From an uncultured Polaribacter sp. (GTDB lineage Bacteria; Bacteroidota; Bacteroidia; Flavobacteriales; Flavobacteriaceae), in assembly GCF_947503875.1 (NCBI RefSeq), contig NZ_CANNFH010000006.1:62001-126000 (forward strand): 64,000 nt of DNA. Direction: 5' to 3'. This document shows positions 45,726 to 54,075 of the stretch, one piece after another. Made by a program: the position numbers and the translations under genes. The number at the start of each line of letters is the position of its first letter. Within the stretch, counting starts at the first letter, position 1. The notes beneath the pieces were generated by a model. That model did no database searches, was not told the DNA's origin, and saw only the letters and a list, made by a program, of their open reading frames with translations.

Positions 45726-46574
45726 TTACATTGCGCCCCATTCTTTTAAAGAAGCGGTGTTCATTTTTACATAACCTGCATTTCCTGCTTTTTCAGCTAA
45801 TGCTAAAGATTGTTTTGCAGCAGCAATGGCAGTAGCAGTTTTACCCGCTTTTGCATGTATTAAAGATTGTTGTCTTAAAAACCAGAAGCGTGGCTTATTA
45901 GAAGTCATTTCTACAGCCTTGTCAATCCATTCTTGTGCTTTGTTAATGTCTTTTCCTGCTTGTAAATAATATACAGCAGCACCATACATATCGTTTGCAG
46001 TTGGTCCGTTCATTACTTTAGCAATGCTACCAGAAACCATTTTGTCTGTTGGTGTTTCAAATTTTAAACCAACATACGTATTTTCCCACATGATTCCTAA
46101 AACCGCAGAATTGTTAGTTAAATCATCAAAAGTAATGGTAAATGTTTCAATAGTAGACTTCACTTTTTCAGCATCTACAGTTACTTTAGCAGCAACTTTA
46201 GCATCGTCCCATTTTCTTGGAGTTCCCCAATTTGTAGCGTCTGTGTACAACATAATATCCCAAGTTTTTTTACCAGGAATCGTATATAAAGCATACGTAC
46301 CTGCTTTTAATGTTTTACCACCTACCATAAAATTTGTAGAGAAAGTTAGTTTGGTATTTGCATTTGCACCTGTTCTCCAAATTTTTCCATAATCTTGTAA
46401 ACCACCAAAAATTTCTCTACCCTTCATACTAGGTCTAGAGTATTCTAAAGTAACATCTGTTAAACCTACTTTTTGTTCTATCTTTTGAGACGGACTTGGC
46501 GCCGGTGTTTCAATTTGTGCATTGGTAACATAAGTTACAGCCAATACAAATAAACTTAATATTATTTTTTTCAT
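45726..46574 (-). CDS. Exported DUF2911-domain protein
   Basis: About 282 residues from the ATG at 46574, which begins a clean signal peptide (MKKIILSLFVLAVTYVTNAQ). A longer frame to 46631 runs through a TAnnTTTG element and is rejected. The DUF2911 domain (residues 22-170) has SPSQKIEQKVGLTDVTLEYSRP, GREIFGGLQDYGKIWRTGAN and TWDIMLYTDATNWG. The rest is helical with a TPR-like repeat (KDINKAQEWIDKAVEM, KTATAIAAAKQSLALAEKAG). Function unknown; periplasmic. Confidence 0.85.
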   Translation of the reverse strand: MKKIILSLFVLAVTYVTNAQIETPAPSPSQKIEQKVGLTDVTLEYSRPSMKGREIFGGLQDYGKIWRTGANANTKLTFSTNFMVGGKTLKAGTYALYTIPGKKTWDIMLYTDATNWGTPRKWDDAKVAAKVTVDAEKVKSTIETFTITFDDLTNNSAVLGIMWENTYVGLKFETPTDKMVSGSIAKVMNGPTANDMYGAAVYYLQAGKDINKAQEWIDKAVEMTSNKPRFWFLRQQSLIHAKAGKTATAIAAAKQSLALAEKAGNAGYVKMNTASLKEWGAM

Positions 46575-46594
46575 GATATAATTTATATTTCTTT

Positions 46595-46602
46595 CAAAAT
46601 TA
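46595..46602 (-). promoter_or_regulatory. TAnnTTTG -7 element before the DUF2911 gene
   Basis: The minus strand reads TAATTTTG 20 bases before the start at 46574; a TTG at 46621-46619 is 16 bases further upstream, close to a -33 element. Confidence 0.5.
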
Positions 46603-46690
46603 CAAATTGAAAAAACTGCAAGCGTTAACAAAAACTTAAATTAAATCAAGAGAACTTTAAATTATATTTGCAGTATATTTTAAATTGATA

Positions 46691-47455
46691 ATGAATAAAA
46701 TAAGCATTTTAGGTTGTGGATGGCTTGGGAAACCCTTAGCAGTTTCTTTTTTAGAAAACGGTTTTTCTGTTAAAGGTTCTACAACTTCTGTAGAAAAAAT
46801 TAAGGTTTTAGAGGATTTGAATATTGAAGGGCATTTGGTAAATATTACCGAAGAAAAAGGGTGTGACGCTTTTTTAGAGGCTGATATTTTAATTATTGCC
46901 ATAACTTCTAAAGCTATAGATGCTTTTAAAAATTTGGTTGCTCAAATAGAAAAATCAACAATTAAAAAGGTGATATTTATAAGTTCTACGTCTGTTTACC
47001 CTAGAATAAATAAGGTAATGAATGAGGAAGATGCGTTGGTAGAAAATAGTCCTTTAGTAATCATTGAAAATCTTTTTAGAGAAAATACTTTTTTTGAAAG
47101 CACAATTATTCGTTTTGCAGGTTTATTTGGTGGGGATAGACATCCTGGAAATTGGTTTAAAAACGGTAGAAAAATTCCACAACCTAAAGGTTTTGTAAAT
47201 ATGATTCATAGAGAAGATTGTATGGGCATTATTCATGAAGTTATCAAACAAAATTGTTGGAATACTATTTTTAATGCATGTGCCAATCATCATCCAACAA
47301 GAAAAGATTTTTATTTGAATGCACGAGCAAGTAAAGGTTTAGAAATCCCTATTTTTGAAGAAAATGAAGTATATGAATGGAAAATTATTAGTGTTAAAAA
47401 AGTACAAGAGGTTTTAGGGTATACTTTTAAACACGATAATTTGCTTGAGATTTAG
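46691..47455 (+). CDS. NAD(P)-binding epimerase-like (YeeZ-type) Rossmann protein
   Basis: About 254 residues from the ATG at 46691. The Rossmann nucleotide site is ISILGCGWLGKPLAVSFL, followed by GSTTSVEKIKVL, IIAITSKAIDAFKNLV, VIFISSTSVYP (Ser of the SDR site in SSTSVYP), IIRFAGLFGGDRHPG and NMIHREDCMGII. The YxxxK catalytic pair of extended SDRs is not clear, so it may be an inactive or altered member. Substrate unknown; similar YeeZ-like proteins occur widely. The 317 bases after its stop are repeats. Confidence 0.75.
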   Translation: MNKISILGCGWLGKPLAVSFLENGFSVKGSTTSVEKIKVLEDLNIEGHLVNITEEKGCDAFLEADILIIAITSKAIDAFKNLVAQIEKSTIKKVIFISSTSVYPRINKVMNEEDALVENSPLVIIENLFRENTFFESTIIRFAGLFGGDRHPGNWFKNGRKIPQPKGFVNMIHREDCMGIIHEVIKQNCWNTIFNACANHHPTRKDFYLNARASKGLEIPIFEENEVYEWKIISVKKVQEVLGYTFKHDNLLEI

Positions 47456-47579
47456 TGTTTAGTTTTCAGTTGGCAGTCTTCAGTCTTCAGTTAGCGGTCT
47501 TCAGTCTTCAGTTGGCGGTTAGCAGTTTTGAGTTATTTTTTTAAGATTGTAAAGTTGGAATAAGTTATTTTTTAATTTT

Positions 47580-47633
<54 letters not shown>

Positions 47634-47654
47634 AATTCAAAACAGATTTACAAT

Positions 47655-47682
47655 GAGATTTCTTCATAAAGTCGAAATGACA
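47655..47682. repeat. Half copy of the GTCAT interspersed repeat
   Basis: GAGATTTCTTCATAAAGTCGAAATGAC matches the right end of the repeat at 42750-42867 and of the purL insertion. The left half is absent or unrecognisable. Confidence 0.7.
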
Positions 47683-47772
47683 TGGGTTATAAAAATTAGA
47701 TTTTTGTAATTAACTACAAACTACAAACTACAAACCATCAACCAAAAACCATCAACCAAAAACCAAAACCCA

Positions 47773-49413
47773 CTAACGATACTTCCTTTTTCTTAAATAA
47801 TTAAATACAAAGCCAAACGCAAATAACAAAATTAACGGTAAACCAACATTTAAAAATTGCCAGAAACCGCGTTCTTTAAACGCTTTTTGTTTGTCTAGCA
47901 TTCTTATTTGTAACGATTTATTTCTTAGCGTCATTAAACCAGAATCGTCTAGTAAATAATCTACAGCATTTAGTAAAAAATCTTTATTTGCAAAGGTTTG
48001 GTTGGTCCATTTATCACGATTTAAATCAAAAGGTTTTCCTTTTAAAAGTTGATTTTTGCCAACATCACCATCAGCAATAACAATCATTTTATTGGCAGTA
48101 GATTTATCTTTAAATAAGCTGGTTTTAAATGGTTTTACGCGGTTTTTGTATGCCGAGTTAAATTCGCCTTCTAACAAAACAGAGAATAATTGAGAACCAC
48201 TCTTATAATCGTTTTCTACCACTTCGTTTGCAATAGATTGCAACTCAATTAGTGTTGGTGTACCTACTTTTTGCGTTAACAAAGAACTGACTAATAAAGG
48301 TGTTTTTTTAAGATTGTTTTTTAGTGTATCTATTTGATTTGCAAATTGTAACCTTACATTTCCTGTGTTTTTGGTAATTGGGTGGTTAGGATTTCCGTTT
48401 ACCAACGGATGATAAAACCAATCTAAATTTTTAAACTGTGTTTGGTTACCAACAACGCCTGTAGCCACAGGTATTTGCGCGCTGTATAAATCTTTTACTA
48501 GCGTAGTATTTATTCTAATTCCGTAGGCAAATAATAAATCCGTTAAATTTAAATCTTTTGGGTAGGCCAGCATTTTACCATTGTTAGCCAAACTATCTTG
48601 TTCGGCTTGTAAATTGTCTAACATCCACAACGTTTTACCGCCATTTGTAATAAACTGATCTAAAGTGAATTTTTCTTTTTCGGTAAATGTTTCTGTAGGT
48701 TTTGTAATAATGGCTAAGTCTAAATTGTTTAAATCTTTTAGCGTTTGTGGTGCATTACTAGCAACAGAATCTAGGGTAAATTTAGCCAATCTGTATTTTT
48801 TGGCAACTTCGCTCAAAAAACTATATTGATAAATGTCTTCCAATTCGCCATTACCTGTTAAAATTGCAATTTTCTTTTTTTGTTTTGATGTAACATCATT
48901 TATCGCATTAGAAAAACCATATTCTAAATTTTCTATGGCTTTTTGCAATTGTTCTTCTTGTGATGCTACAATGGCAGTTGGTAATAAAGAAACAATTTCA
49001 GTTTTTTTACCATAATTAACTTCTGCCCAAGGAAAAATAATAGCTTCAGATAATTTACCATCTTCCTCTACGGTTAATTGACTAGGCATCATGCCTTTTT
49101 TAATGAGTTTTTCTCTTAAATTATCAGGATTTTTAAATAAAATGGTAATGTTTTTATTTACTGCACTTAATTCTTCTAAATATTGACGCGTTTCTATTTG
49201 CAACCTCTTAAACTCTGATGGAAAATCGCCTTCTAAATAAACGGTTATATATAACGATTTATCAACCTTGTTTACTACTGTTTTTGTGGTTTTAGAAATG
49301 GTGTAACGTTGGTCTGCAGTTAAATCGAATCGTTTGTAAAAAGATTGATTCATAAAGTTTAAAGCAATTAACCCTATGCAAACAAATGCAATGTTTTTTA
49401 TCTTTTTATTCAT
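47773..49413 (-). CDS. gldG: Gliding-motility ABC transporter substrate-binding protein GldG
   Basis: A 546-residue membrane-anchored protein with one helix at each end (about 8-25 and 520-540) and a large periplasmic domain. TADQRYTISKTTKTVVNKVDK, YLEGDFPSEFKRLQIETRQYLEEL and ILTGNGELEDIYQYSF are conserved blocks of the GldG/ABC-transport auxiliary family. With GldF (and GldA elsewhere) it forms an ABC transporter needed for gliding in Flavobacterium johnsoniae. It overlaps gldF by eight bases, so the genes are coupled. Confidence 0.93.
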   Translation of the reverse strand: MNKKIKNIAFVCIGLIALNFMNQSFYKRFDLTADQRYTISKTTKTVVNKVDKSLYITVYLEGDFPSEFKRLQIETRQYLEELSAVNKNITILFKNPDNLREKLIKKGMMPSQLTVEEDGKLSEAIIFPWAEVNYGKKTEIVSLLPTAIVASQEEQLQKAIENLEYGFSNAINDVTSKQKKKIAILTGNGELEDIYQYSFLSEVAKKYRLAKFTLDSVASNAPQTLKDLNNLDLAIITKPTETFTEKEKFTLDQFITNGGKTLWMLDNLQAEQDSLANNGKMLAYPKDLNLTDLLFAYGIRINTTLVKDLYSAQIPVATGVVGNQTQFKNLDWFYHPLVNGNPNHPITKNTGNVRLQFANQIDTLKNNLKKTPLLVSSLLTQKVGTPTLIELQSIANEVVENDYKSGSQLFSVLLEGEFNSAYKNRVKPFKTSLFKDKSTANKMIVIADGDVGKNQLLKGKPFDLNRDKWTNQTFANKDFLLNAVDYLLDDSGLMTLRNKSLQIRMLDKQKAFKERGFWQFLNVGLPLILLFAFGFVFNYLRKRKYR

Positions 49414-50122
49414 TCTCTAAACGTGTTTTAGTAATAAATAAAAAGAAAAAGGTTACGCTTACAAAGTAAATTAAATCTCTAGTGTCTATTACACCTCTAG
49501 AAATACTTTTAAAATGTTGGTTAATTCCAAAATTTTTAATGCTTAAGTTATGTCCTAATAAATCAGCAATTGCATCAAAACCATAATAAAAAAAGAAGGT
49601 AATTAAAACGCCTAAAATAAAAGCTACAATTTGGTTTTTAGAAAGGGTAGATGTAAATAACCCAATACTTGTATAGCTTGCTGCTAAAAAAAGTAAACCC
49701 ATATAAGAACCAATTGTGCTGCCAAAATCTAAATTTTCTGCGGGATTGCTTAAGCTATAAATGGTATACGCATAGGTAAGTGTTGGTAATAAAGCAATTG
49801 TTATTAATAGGAGTGAAGCCCAAAATTTACCCAATACAATTTGCCAGTCAGAAATGGGTTTTGTTTTCAGCAATTCTATAGTTCCTGTATTTAATTCTTC
49901 TGAAAAAGTTTTCATAGTAATTGCAGGTATTAAAAACAAAAACACCCAAGGCGCTAAATAAAAAAACGGGTTTAAATCTGCAAAACCTGCATTTAGTAAA
50001 TTAAAATCGTCTTTAAAAATCCAAAGAAATAAACCATTAATCAACAAGAAAACCCCAATTACCAAATACGCAATAGGGCTTGCGAAAAATGAGTTGAATT
50101 CTTTTTTTAGTATTGCTATCAA
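49406..50122 (-). CDS. gldF: Gliding-motility ABC transporter permease GldF
   Basis: A 238-residue ABC-2-type permease with about six helices. FNSFFASPIAYLVIGVFL, PFFYLAPWVFLFLIPAITMKTFSEELNTGTIELLKTKP and NQIVAFILGVLITFFFYYG mark the family. The stop overlaps the gldG start. The ATPase gene gldA is not in this window, as in other Flavobacteriia where it lies apart. Confidence 0.93.
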   Translation of the reverse strand: MIAILKKEFNSFFASPIAYLVIGVFLLINGLFLWIFKDDFNLLNAGFADLNPFFYLAPWVFLFLIPAITMKTFSEELNTGTIELLKTKPISDWQIVLGKFWASLLLITIALLPTLTYAYTIYSLSNPAENLDFGSTIGSYMGLLFLAASYTSIGLFTSTLSKNQIVAFILGVLITFFFYYGFDAIADLLGHNLSIKNFGINQHFKSISRGVIDTRDLIYFVSVTFFFLFITKTRLENE

Positions 50123-50137
50123 ATTTTATTATTATTA

Positions 50138-50677
50138 TTAATTTTTAAAGTTTTCTAACTTCCAAATTCTATTATCTTTTATACCCGAGTCTCTTCTTTC
50201 TGGTTGATATATAAAATGATGTTTCTGTAACAACGCAATAGAGGCTAAATTATTTTTATGGGTAAAAGCTTCTATGGTTTTTAATTTTAGTTTATGAAAA
50301 CCAAAATTTAAAACAGCTTTTAAAGCTTCACTCATTATTCTTTTTTTATGATATTTTGGCTTTAGTTTGTAACCAATTTCAGCATATTGCTTTTCTACAG
50401 AGATTTGGTGTATAACAATGCTGCCAATAATTTCGTTTCCTAATTTTATCAACCAAAAAACACGATTTTTATTTTTATAAAGCTGATCACAGTTCATAAT
50501 AAAAGTTTTGGCTTCAGCTAAATTTTCAACTCTTTTAGTCTCTATAAACTTATTAATTTCTTCACTAGAACGCAATTTAAAAACTTCTTTAACATGATTA
50601 TTATCGTTTATGTCAGCATTTGTTAAAAGTAATCGATCTGTTTTTATTTCAGGGAAAAAATTAAAATTGAAACTCAT
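50138..50677 (-). CDS. GNAT-family N-acetyltransferase (RimJ/RimL-like)
   Basis: A 179-residue acetyl-CoA transferase. TDRLLLTNADINDNN, GSIVIHQISVEKQYAEIGYKL and AEIGYKLKPKYHKKRIMSEAL are the RimJ/L-type GNAT blocks, with a short NNLASIALLQKHHFI ending. It would acetylate an amino group on a protein or small molecule; target unknown. It lies 15 bases from gldF, in the same direction, but its function is unlikely to concern gliding. Confidence 0.87.
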   Translation of the reverse strand: MSFNFNFFPEIKTDRLLLTNADINDNNHVKEVFKLRSSEEINKFIETKRVENLAEAKTFIMNCDQLYKNKNRVFWLIKLGNEIIGSIVIHQISVEKQYAEIGYKLKPKYHKKRIMSEALKAVLNFGFHKLKLKTIEAFTHKNNLASIALLQKHHFIYQPERRDSGIKDNRIWKLENFKN

Positions 50678-50715
50678 TACACCACTTTTGTATTACTACG
50701 TATTCGTTTTAAAAA

Positions 50716-51012
50716 TTAAGCTAAACTCACTTTCTTATCTACACTCCAAGCTTCTGGTTTGTCATTAAAATAGGTTTTGGTTTCTTGCCAAGTTTCTTTA
50801 AAGAAATCTGAATTTCTATAATTTTCTAAGTCCGATGCTGTTTGCCAATAAGAATAGGTAAAAAAGATATCTGGATTGTTTTTATCTTGATACAATTCTA
50901 ATAATTGGCAACCTTTAGATGCTCTAATGCGCACTTTTTTGTCTTCAAACATATTTAAGAATGCAGATACATGCTTTTGATGAAAGCTCATTTTTACAAT
51001 TCTTACAAACAT
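50716..51012 (-). CDS. ABM-domain monooxygenase-like protein
   Basis: A 98-residue dimeric ferredoxin-like protein: RIVKMSFHQKHVSAFLNMFED, RASKGCQLLELYQDKNNPD, FFTYSYWQTASDLENYRNS. Typical ABM/heme-degrading or stress-related fold. Different from the ABM protein at 36780 in sequence. It starts two bases after the DUF62 stop, so the two are cotranscribed. Substrate unknown. Confidence 0.83.
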   Translation of the reverse strand: MFVRIVKMSFHQKHVSAFLNMFEDKKVRIRASKGCQLLELYQDKNNPDIFFTYSYWQTASDLENYRNSDFFKETWQETKTYFNDKPEAWSVDKKVSLA

Positions 51013-51014
51013 AC

Positions 51015-51875
51015 TTAGGTCAGTGGTTTATATTCTGGTTTAGTTTCATTTAAGAAATCTATAGTTACTGCATCTCTATAGTTTAAACCTAAAAGGCTTG
51101 TTGCGCCTCCAACACTTTCTAAATTACTTCTGTAAATAGCCAATTCTAAGTAAGATGCAGCATTAAAAATTGCCAATTTATGCCCCTCATATTGTTGTTT
51201 TGTATAGGCTGTATTTTCCGCAATTTCATTGTATTTAGAAAATATTTTGGTAAAAATATGCTTTTTAGCAGTAATGGTAAACTTTCTATTCTTACCAATT
51301 TCTAAAAACATTTTTTTACTAATATTGGTAATTACATTGCCATAATTATCTGTGTATATAATACCACCCATAATTTGGTTTTCTTGGAGATTTACTTTTG
51401 GCTGAATTTCAATAATTTTTTTAAAATCATTAATTTCTTTTCCGATTACTGTTAAATTTCCACCTCTTGCAATAAAACAAGCCACTTGCACAAAAACATC
51501 TAAAACAGGGAAACTACTTTCAATTCTATCGTGAATATTAATTTCAACAATTTTAGTTGGTTTAATTTCTGATGCTACCATAGAAATTAAACCGTTATCT
51601 GGACACACAAAAAAATGACCATCTAATTCTAAAGCAATATGCTTGTTTTCTGAGCATATTTCTGAATCTACGCCAACCACATGTATGGTTCCTTTAGGAA
51701 AACTTTTATAGGAGTTTTTTAAGATATACGCAGTTTCTGTAATGTTAAACGGCGAAATTTCATGAGTAATATCTATAATTTTTGCTTCTGGTAGTTCTGA
51801 GTATATTGCACCTTTAACAGCCCCAACAAAATGGTCTTTTGTTCCAAAATCTGTAGTAAGCGTTATAAAAGACAT
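51015..51875 (-). CDS. SAM hydroxide adenosyltransferase-family (DUF62) protein with altered triad
   Basis: A 286-residue protein of the family that includes S-adenosyl-L-methionine hydrolases and halogenases. TLTTDFGTKDHFVGAVKG, VVGVDSEICSENKHIALELDG and FVCPDNGLIS are conserved, as is YTDNYGNVITNI in the C-terminal beta domain. The usual triad region DPGVGTERR is VDSEICSENK: the Asp is kept, the Arg is Asn, and the His-containing FHGRDVF block reads FPVLDVF. It may be a divergent clade with changed chemistry. Cytoplasmic. Starts the unit with the ABM gene. Confidence 0.85.
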   Translation of the reverse strand: MSFITLTTDFGTKDHFVGAVKGAIYSELPEAKIIDITHEISPFNITETAYILKNSYKSFPKGTIHVVGVDSEICSENKHIALELDGHFFVCPDNGLISMVASEIKPTKIVEINIHDRIESSFPVLDVFVQVACFIARGGNLTVIGKEINDFKKIIEIQPKVNLQENQIMGGIIYTDNYGNVITNISKKMFLEIGKNRKFTITAKKHIFTKIFSKYNEIAENTAYTKQQYEGHKLAIFNAASYLELAIYRSNLESVGGATSLLGLNYRDAVTIDFLNETKPEYKPLT

Positions 51876-51924
51876 TTGTACTAACTGTTAATTAAGTTGT
51901 GAAAAAGTTATTTATTATTTTGTA

Positions 51925-51932
51925 CAAATCTA
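51925..51932 (-). promoter_or_regulatory. TAnnTTTG -7 element before the DUF62 gene
   Basis: The minus strand reads TAGATTTG 50 bases before the start at 51875. It lies in the divergent region shared with phoH. Confidence 0.4.
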
Positions 51933-52003
51933 ATGAATTTAGAGTTTTTATTGGTTATTTTTAGTTGAAATTAAAACAACATTTTTTTAAAAAAAATAAA
52001 CAT

Positions 52004-52957
52004 TTGAACGAACGCATAATAGAGTTAGAAGAAGTAAATCCAAAAGATTTTTTTGGTGCACATAATAGTACCATAGAACAGTTAAAAAGATATTTTCCAA
52101 AATTGAAGATTGTGGCTAGAGGTGCTCAAATTAAAATTTATGGATCTGCAGATCTTTTAGATGAATTTGAGATTCGTTTAGAACGGTTGATAAAATATTA
52201 TGAGCGTTATAATAAATTAGACGAAAATAGTATTGAGCGCATATTAACATCTACAGGAAATGAAGAAAAAACAAATGCCGCTAAAAACGCAAAAGATGTT
52301 TTGGTGCATGGGGTTTCTGGCAAGCTAATTAAAGCACAAACCCAAAATCAGCGTAAAATGGTTACCTTAATGGGTAAAAATGATATGCTGTTTGCTGTAG
52401 GTCCTGCAGGAACAGGAAAGACTTATACAGCGGTTGCTTTGGCCGTAAAAGCCTTAAGAGAAAAAGAAGTTAGACGTATTATTTTAACAAGACCTGCTGT
52501 AGAATCTGGAGAAAATTTAGGGTTTTTACCCGGCGATTTAAAAGAGAAATTAGATCCGTACATGCAACCTTTATATGATGGTTTAAGAGATATGATTCCG
52601 CACGAAAGATTAGAATCATACTTAGAAAAAGGAGTCATACAAATTGCACCTTTGGCATTTATGCGTGGTAGAACTCTAGATAATGCATTTGTAATTTTAG
52701 ATGAAGCTCAAAATACTACGCATGCCCAGATGAAAATGTTTTTAACTAGAATGGGTAAAAGTGCAAAATTTATAATAACAGGAGATCCTGGTCAAATAGA
52801 TTTGCCAAGAAAACAAGTCTCTGGTTTAAAAGAATCTTTATTGGCTTTAAAAGATATAGAAGGTATTGCACAAGTATATTTAGATGATAAAGACGTAGTA
52901 AGACACAAATTGGTTAAACAAATAATTACGGCATATAAAAGTATAGAAACCGAATAA
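52004..52957 (+). CDS. phoH: PhoH-family ATPase
   Basis: About 317 residues. The frame runs from a TTG at 51965, but I prefer the TTG at 52004 (MNERIIELEEVNPKDFFG), because homologues begin with that block and the extra 13 codons are lysine-rich low-complexity sequence. The ATPase has GPAGTGKTYTAVALAVKAL (Walker A), FVILDEAQNTTHAQMKMFLTRMG (Walker B) and TGDPGQIDLPRKQVSGL. PhoH proteins are phosphate-starvation or RNA-linked ATPases; the cellular task is not proven. No ATG is available near the start. Confidence 0.9.
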   Translation: MNERIIELEEVNPKDFFGAHNSTIEQLKRYFPKLKIVARGAQIKIYGSADLLDEFEIRLERLIKYYERYNKLDENSIERILTSTGNEEKTNAAKNAKDVLVHGVSGKLIKAQTQNQRKMVTLMGKNDMLFAVGPAGTGKTYTAVALAVKALREKEVRRIILTRPAVESGENLGFLPGDLKEKLDPYMQPLYDGLRDMIPHERLESYLEKGVIQIAPLAFMRGRTLDNAFVILDEAQNTTHAQMKMFLTRMGKSAKFIITGDPGQIDLPRKQVSGLKESLLALKDIEGIAQVYLDDKDVVRHKLVKQIITAYKSIETE

Positions 52958-52988
52958 TAAAGCTAAACTATGGTTAATTTATAAGTGT

Positions 52989-52996
52989 TATTTTTG
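52989..52996 (+). promoter_or_regulatory. TAnnTTTG -7 element before the lipoprotein gene
   Basis: TATTTTTG lies 85 bases upstream of the ATG at 53082. It would give a long leader for the envelope cluster. No good -33. Confidence 0.35.
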
Positions 52997-53081
52997 TAAC
53001 AGCTTAATTTGAAATTGTTAAAAAAGTTAAGGGTTTAATTTTAATTTTGAGAAAAGTTTTAAATATTTTAAAATAAATAAT

Positions 53082-53600
53082 ATGAAAAATGGACTTTACA
53101 TAGTTTTAATTATTTTTAGTTCGTATTTATTTGTTTCCTGCACAGGAGAAGTAAAAACGCATACTATAAAATCTCCAACCCTTAAATTGATAGCTGCAGG
53201 TCCAATGTTTGAAGGATCAAATACGGCAACAGTTACATGGAGTTATAAATTGGAAAAGCTTGTTCCTAAATTTACGAAGGAAATTCAGATTGAAGATTTT
53301 AGAATTTCTAGTATTACAATTAAACCAATCAAAGATGCTGATTATCCTGAGATTGGTAAAATAGTTATGGAACTAAAACCAGGAAACCAGGGGATGAGCA
53401 GAGTTGGTCTCTTGGAAGGTAATTTTGATAAAAATAAATTGAATGAATTAACAATTGCTACGAATCAAGAAGATTTTAAAGAAGGTTTTACTGAAGAGCG
53501 ATTAACGTTTGTAGTTGATTTCGATTTAAAAGTAGAAGAATTTTTTGATGATATAAAATTCGAGTTGGACTTAACTTTTGAAGTAAAAACAAAAATATAA
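53082..53600 (+). CDS. Predicted lipoprotein, hypothetical
   Basis: A 172-residue protein with a signal peptide and a lipobox ending FVSC. The mature part is beta-rich with no known motif (IKSPTLKLIAAGPMFEGSNT, IQIEDFRISSITIKPIKD, RLTFVVDFDLKVEEFFD). It is the first gene of a cluster with a DUF2147 gene, a DUF6268 gene and a membrane gene. Function unknown. Confidence 0.65.
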   Translation: MKNGLYIVLIIFSSYLFVSCTGEVKTHTIKSPTLKLIAAGPMFEGSNTATVTWSYKLEKLVPKFTKEIQIEDFRISSITIKPIKDADYPEIGKIVMELKPGNQGMSRVGLLEGNFDKNKLNELTIATNQEDFKEGFTEERLTFVVDFDLKVEEFFDDIKFELDLTFEVKTKI

Positions 53601-53624
53601 ACACAATCTTAAAATAGTAATACA

Positions 53625-54074
53625 ATGAAAAAAAAGATTTTTATAGTTGCATTTTGTTTATTCGCTTATGTTGGTTTTTCTCAAGATGCCAATGCAATAG
53701 TGGGCGTTTGGGAGCCAAGTAATGGTAAAGTATATGTAAAAATTAGTAAAATAGATAATAAATATTATGGTAAAATTGTCTGGTTAAGAGAACCTAATGA
53801 TACAGATACAGGTAAACCAAAAACAGATAAAAATAACCCTGATGAAAGCATGAAAAATGTTCCATTAAAAGGTTATAGAATGCTAAAGGACTTGGTTTAT
53901 GATGGGAAAAGTGAGTGGAAAGACGGTACTATTTACGATCCACAAAATGGAACCACATATAATTGTGTAGTCAATTTAAAAAACAAAAACACTATAGAAT
54001 TAAGAGGTTATGTAGGTGTTAAAACTTTTGGAAGAACAGATACTTGGAAACGTTTAGAAAAAAAGAAAAAGTAA
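53625..54074 (+). CDS. Exported DUF2147-domain protein
   Basis: A 149-residue protein with a signal peptide (ending near GFSQD). DUF2147 blocks: IVGVWEPSNGKVYVKISK, YGKIVWLREPND, LKGYRMLKDLVYDG and KDGTIYDPQNGTTYNCVVNL. The lipocalin-like fold binds an unknown ligand. It is 24 bases after the lipoprotein gene and one base before the next, clear cotranscription. Confidence 0.88.
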   Translation: MKKKIFIVAFCLFAYVGFSQDANAIVGVWEPSNGKVYVKISKIDNKYYGKIVWLREPNDTDTGKPKTDKNNPDESMKNVPLKGYRMLKDLVYDGKSEWKDGTIYDPQNGTTYNCVVNLKNKNTIELRGYVGVKTFGRTDTWKRLEKKKK

Positions 54075-54075
54075 G

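Noticed and set aside
46595..46631. N-terminal extension of the DUF2911 protein to 46631
   Set aside because: The extension covers a promoter-like element, and the signal peptide begins at 46574.
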